From Tranquillimonas sp964472855 (GTDB lineage Bacteria > Pseudomonadota > Alphaproteobacteria > Rhodobacterales > Rhodobacteraceae), in the NCBI GenBank assembly GCA_964472855.1, contig CAYYMJ010000094.1, positions 1 to 7,864 of the forward strand: DNA of 7,864 nt, read 5' to 3'. Below the pieces are notes generated by a model that did not search any database, had not been told where the DNA came from, and saw nothing but the letters and a program-made list of their open reading frames with translations. This document shows, piece by piece, positions 6,391-7,864 of the stretch; the stretch's first letter is position 1, and every line of letters begins with the position of its first letter. Position numbers and translations under genes: made by a program.

Positions 6391-6839
6391 CCCTGTCACC
6401 CCGCGACCGCGCCCGCAGATGCGCCGAAATCATGTGGTCCGACGACGGCGCCAGCAGCTGGATGGGCATGGAAATGCTCGCCGTCGACGAGGGCACGGCC
6501 GACTTTGCGCTGACCGTCGCGGCCCACCATGCCAACGGCCATGGCATCTGTCATGGCGGGGTAACCTTCGCGCTGGCCGACACCGCCTTTGCCTTTGCCT
6601 GCAACAGCCGCAACCAGAACACGCTGGCCCAGCACAACCTGATTTCCTATCTCGCCCCGGTGCATGTGGGCGACCGCATCGTCGCCAGCGCCCGCGAGGT
6701 CAGCCTGAGCGGGCGTTTCGGCATCTATGACGTCACCGTAACCAACCAGTTCGGCCACAAGGTCGCCGAGTTTCGCGGGCATTCCTGCGCGATCCGCGGC
6801 CGGCTGTTCGAGGAATCCGCACCCGGAGAAGCGACATGA
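6387..6839 (+). CDS. paaI: Hydroxyphenylacetyl-CoA thioesterase PaaI
   Basis: A hotdog-fold thioesterase of 150 residues, about the length of E. coli PaaI. It hydrolyses ring-hydroxylated phenylacetyl-CoA and related CoA esters and is thought to free CoA when the pathway stalls on dead-end products. The signature HHANGHGICHGGVTFALADTAFAFA runs over residues 47-71 and contains N50, H56, G57 and catalytic D65; H56 and D65 keep the 9-residue spacing of H52/D61 in E. coli PaaI. It is typically a tetramer in the cytoplasm. ATG overlaps the paaG stop and no good Shine-Dalgarno precedes it; a 12-bp palindrome (6374-6385) lies directly before the start, so expression probably depends on translation of paaG. 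Its own stop overlaps the paaK start. Confidence 0.94.
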   Translation: MTLSPRDRARRCAEIMWSDDGASSWMGMEMLAVDEGTADFALTVAAHHANGHGICHGGVTFALADTAFAFACNSRNQNTLAQHNLISYLAPVHVGDRIVASAREVSLSGRFGIYDVTVTNQFGHKVAEFRGHSCAIRGRLFEESAPGEAT

Positions 6840-7864
6840 AAGACCTGACCCCGAACCGTGCCGACCTTGACCCGATCGAGATTGCCTCGCGCGATGAAAT
6901 CGGCGCGCTGCAGCTAAAGCGGCTGCAATGGTCGCTGCGCCACGCCTATGACAACGTGGCAACGTATCGCCAGCGGTTCGACGAACGCGGGGTGCATCCC
7001 GACGATCTGGCCAGCCTGTCCGACATTGCGAAGTTCCCCTTCACCCACAAGGCAGACCTGCGCGACAACTACCCGTTCGGGCTGTTCGCGGTGCCGCAGG
7101 ACCGGGTGGCGCGCATCCATGCCTCGTCGGGGACGACCGGCAAGCCGACGGTTGTGGGCTATACCGCTGGCGACATCGACAACTGGGCCGCGCTGGTGGC
7201 GCGGTCGATGCGGGCCAGCGGCACCCGGCGCGGCGACATCGTGCATGTCGCCTATGGCTATGGCCTGTTCACCGGTGGTCTGGGCGCGCATTACGGGGCC
7301 GAGAAACTGGGCTGCACGGTGGTGCCGGTATCGGGCGGGATGACCCCCCGGCAGGTGACGCTGATCCAGGATTTCAAGCCGTCGACCATCATGGTCACGC
7401 CGTCCTACATGCTGAACATCGTCGAGGAATTTCGCCGCCAGGGCATCGACCCGCGCCAAAGCTCGCTTGACGTCGGCATCTTCGGGGCCGAACCGTGGAC
7501 CGACGCCATGCGCGCCGGGGTCGAAGAGGCGCTGGACATGCATGCGGTCGATATCTACGGCCTGTCCGAGGTGATGGGCCCCGGTGTTGCCAACGAATGC
7601 GTGGAAACCAAGGACGGCCCGGTGATTTGGGAGGATCATTTCTATCCCGAGATCATCAACCCCGAAACGGGCGAGGTCTGCGCCGACGGGCAAGAGGGTG
7701 AACTGGTCCTGACCACCCTGACCAAGGAAGCGCTGCCGATGATCCGCTATCGCACCCGCGACCTGACCCGCCTGTTGCCCGGCACGGCGCGGTCGATGCG
7801 GCGGATGGCCAAGATCACCGGGCGCAGCGACGACATGATGATCCTGCGCGGCGTCAACGTGTTC
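6836..7864 (+). CDS. paaK: Phenylacetate-CoA ligase PaaK (3' truncated by window)
   Basis: Activates phenylacetate with ATP and CoA to phenylacetyl-CoA, the entry step and source of the inducer. The frame is open from ATG 6836 to the window end, giving 343 residues; the family is usually about 430-440, so roughly 90 are missing beyond the edge. Seen in order: the N-terminal LKRLQWSLRHAYDNVATYR typical of PaaK, the ATP-binding loop SSGTTGKP (97-104), the AYGYGLFTGGLGAHYGAE segment, DIYGLSEVMGPG (239-250), RYRTRDLT with D309, and the hinge GRSDDMMILRGVNVF (329-343) at the truncation. A GGAG at 6825-6828, 7 nt upstream, supports the start. The ATG overlaps the paaI stop as ATGA. No frameshift or stop is seen. 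Confidence 0.96.
   Translation, partial: MKDLTPNRADLDPIEIASRDEIGALQLKRLQWSLRHAYDNVATYRQRFDERGVHPDDLASLSDIAKFPFTHKADLRDNYPFGLFAVPQDRVARIHASSGTTGKPTVVGYTAGDIDNWAALVARSMRASGTRRGDIVHVAYGYGLFTGGLGAHYGAEKLGCTVVPVSGGMTPRQVTLIQDFKPSTIMVTPSYMLNIVEEFRRQGIDPRQSSLDVGIFGAEPWTDAMRAGVEEALDMHAVDIYGLSEVMGPGVANECVETKDGPVIWEDHFYPEIINPETGEVCADGQEGELVLTTLTKEALPMIRYRTRDLTRLLPGTARSMRRMAKITGRSDDMMILRGVNVF

Overview
This window is part of a phenylacetate (phenylacetyl-CoA) catabolic cluster from a high-GC bacterium. Gene content, GC-rich codon use and protein character suggest an alphaproteobacterium, probably Rhodobacteraceae-like. That placement is an inference, because the window holds no phylogenetic marker.

Layout. 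On the minus strand, reading right to left: a fused enoyl-CoA hydratase/3-hydroxyacyl-CoA dehydrogenase (5507-3444), then paaZ (3447-1417, ATGA overlap), then a 523-bp non-coding stretch (894-1416), then paaX (893-33). On the plus strand, reading away from the same control region: paaG (5593-6390), paaI (6387-6839) and paaK (6836 to the window end, 3' truncated), each joined to the next by an ATGA overlap. The two units diverge from an 85-bp region (5508-5592) holding a near-perfect 14-bp palindrome, the best candidate operator in the window.

How the genes work together (established pathway). PaaK activates phenylacetate to phenylacetyl-CoA. The multicomponent epoxidase PaaABCDE, not in this window, makes the ring 1,2-epoxide. 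PaaG isomerises the epoxide to oxepin-CoA and later shifts a double bond in the C6 intermediate. PaaZ opens the oxepin ring and oxidises the aldehyde. The thiolase PaaJ, also not in this window, then acts. The hydratase/dehydrogenase fusion plausibly does the PaaF and PaaH steps toward 3-oxoadipyl-CoA. PaaI is a hotdog thioesterase thought to release CoA trapped in dead-end esters. PaaX is the phenylacetyl-CoA-responsive repressor.

Overall this is a recognisable pathway, not a new system. The points worth a second look are the fusion replacing PaaF and PaaH, a TetR-style palindrome beside a PaaX gene, and a long, partly AT-rich gap with inverted repeats upstream of paaX. Long plus-strand open frames opposite paaZ, the fusion gene and their neighbours look like high-GC antisense shadows.
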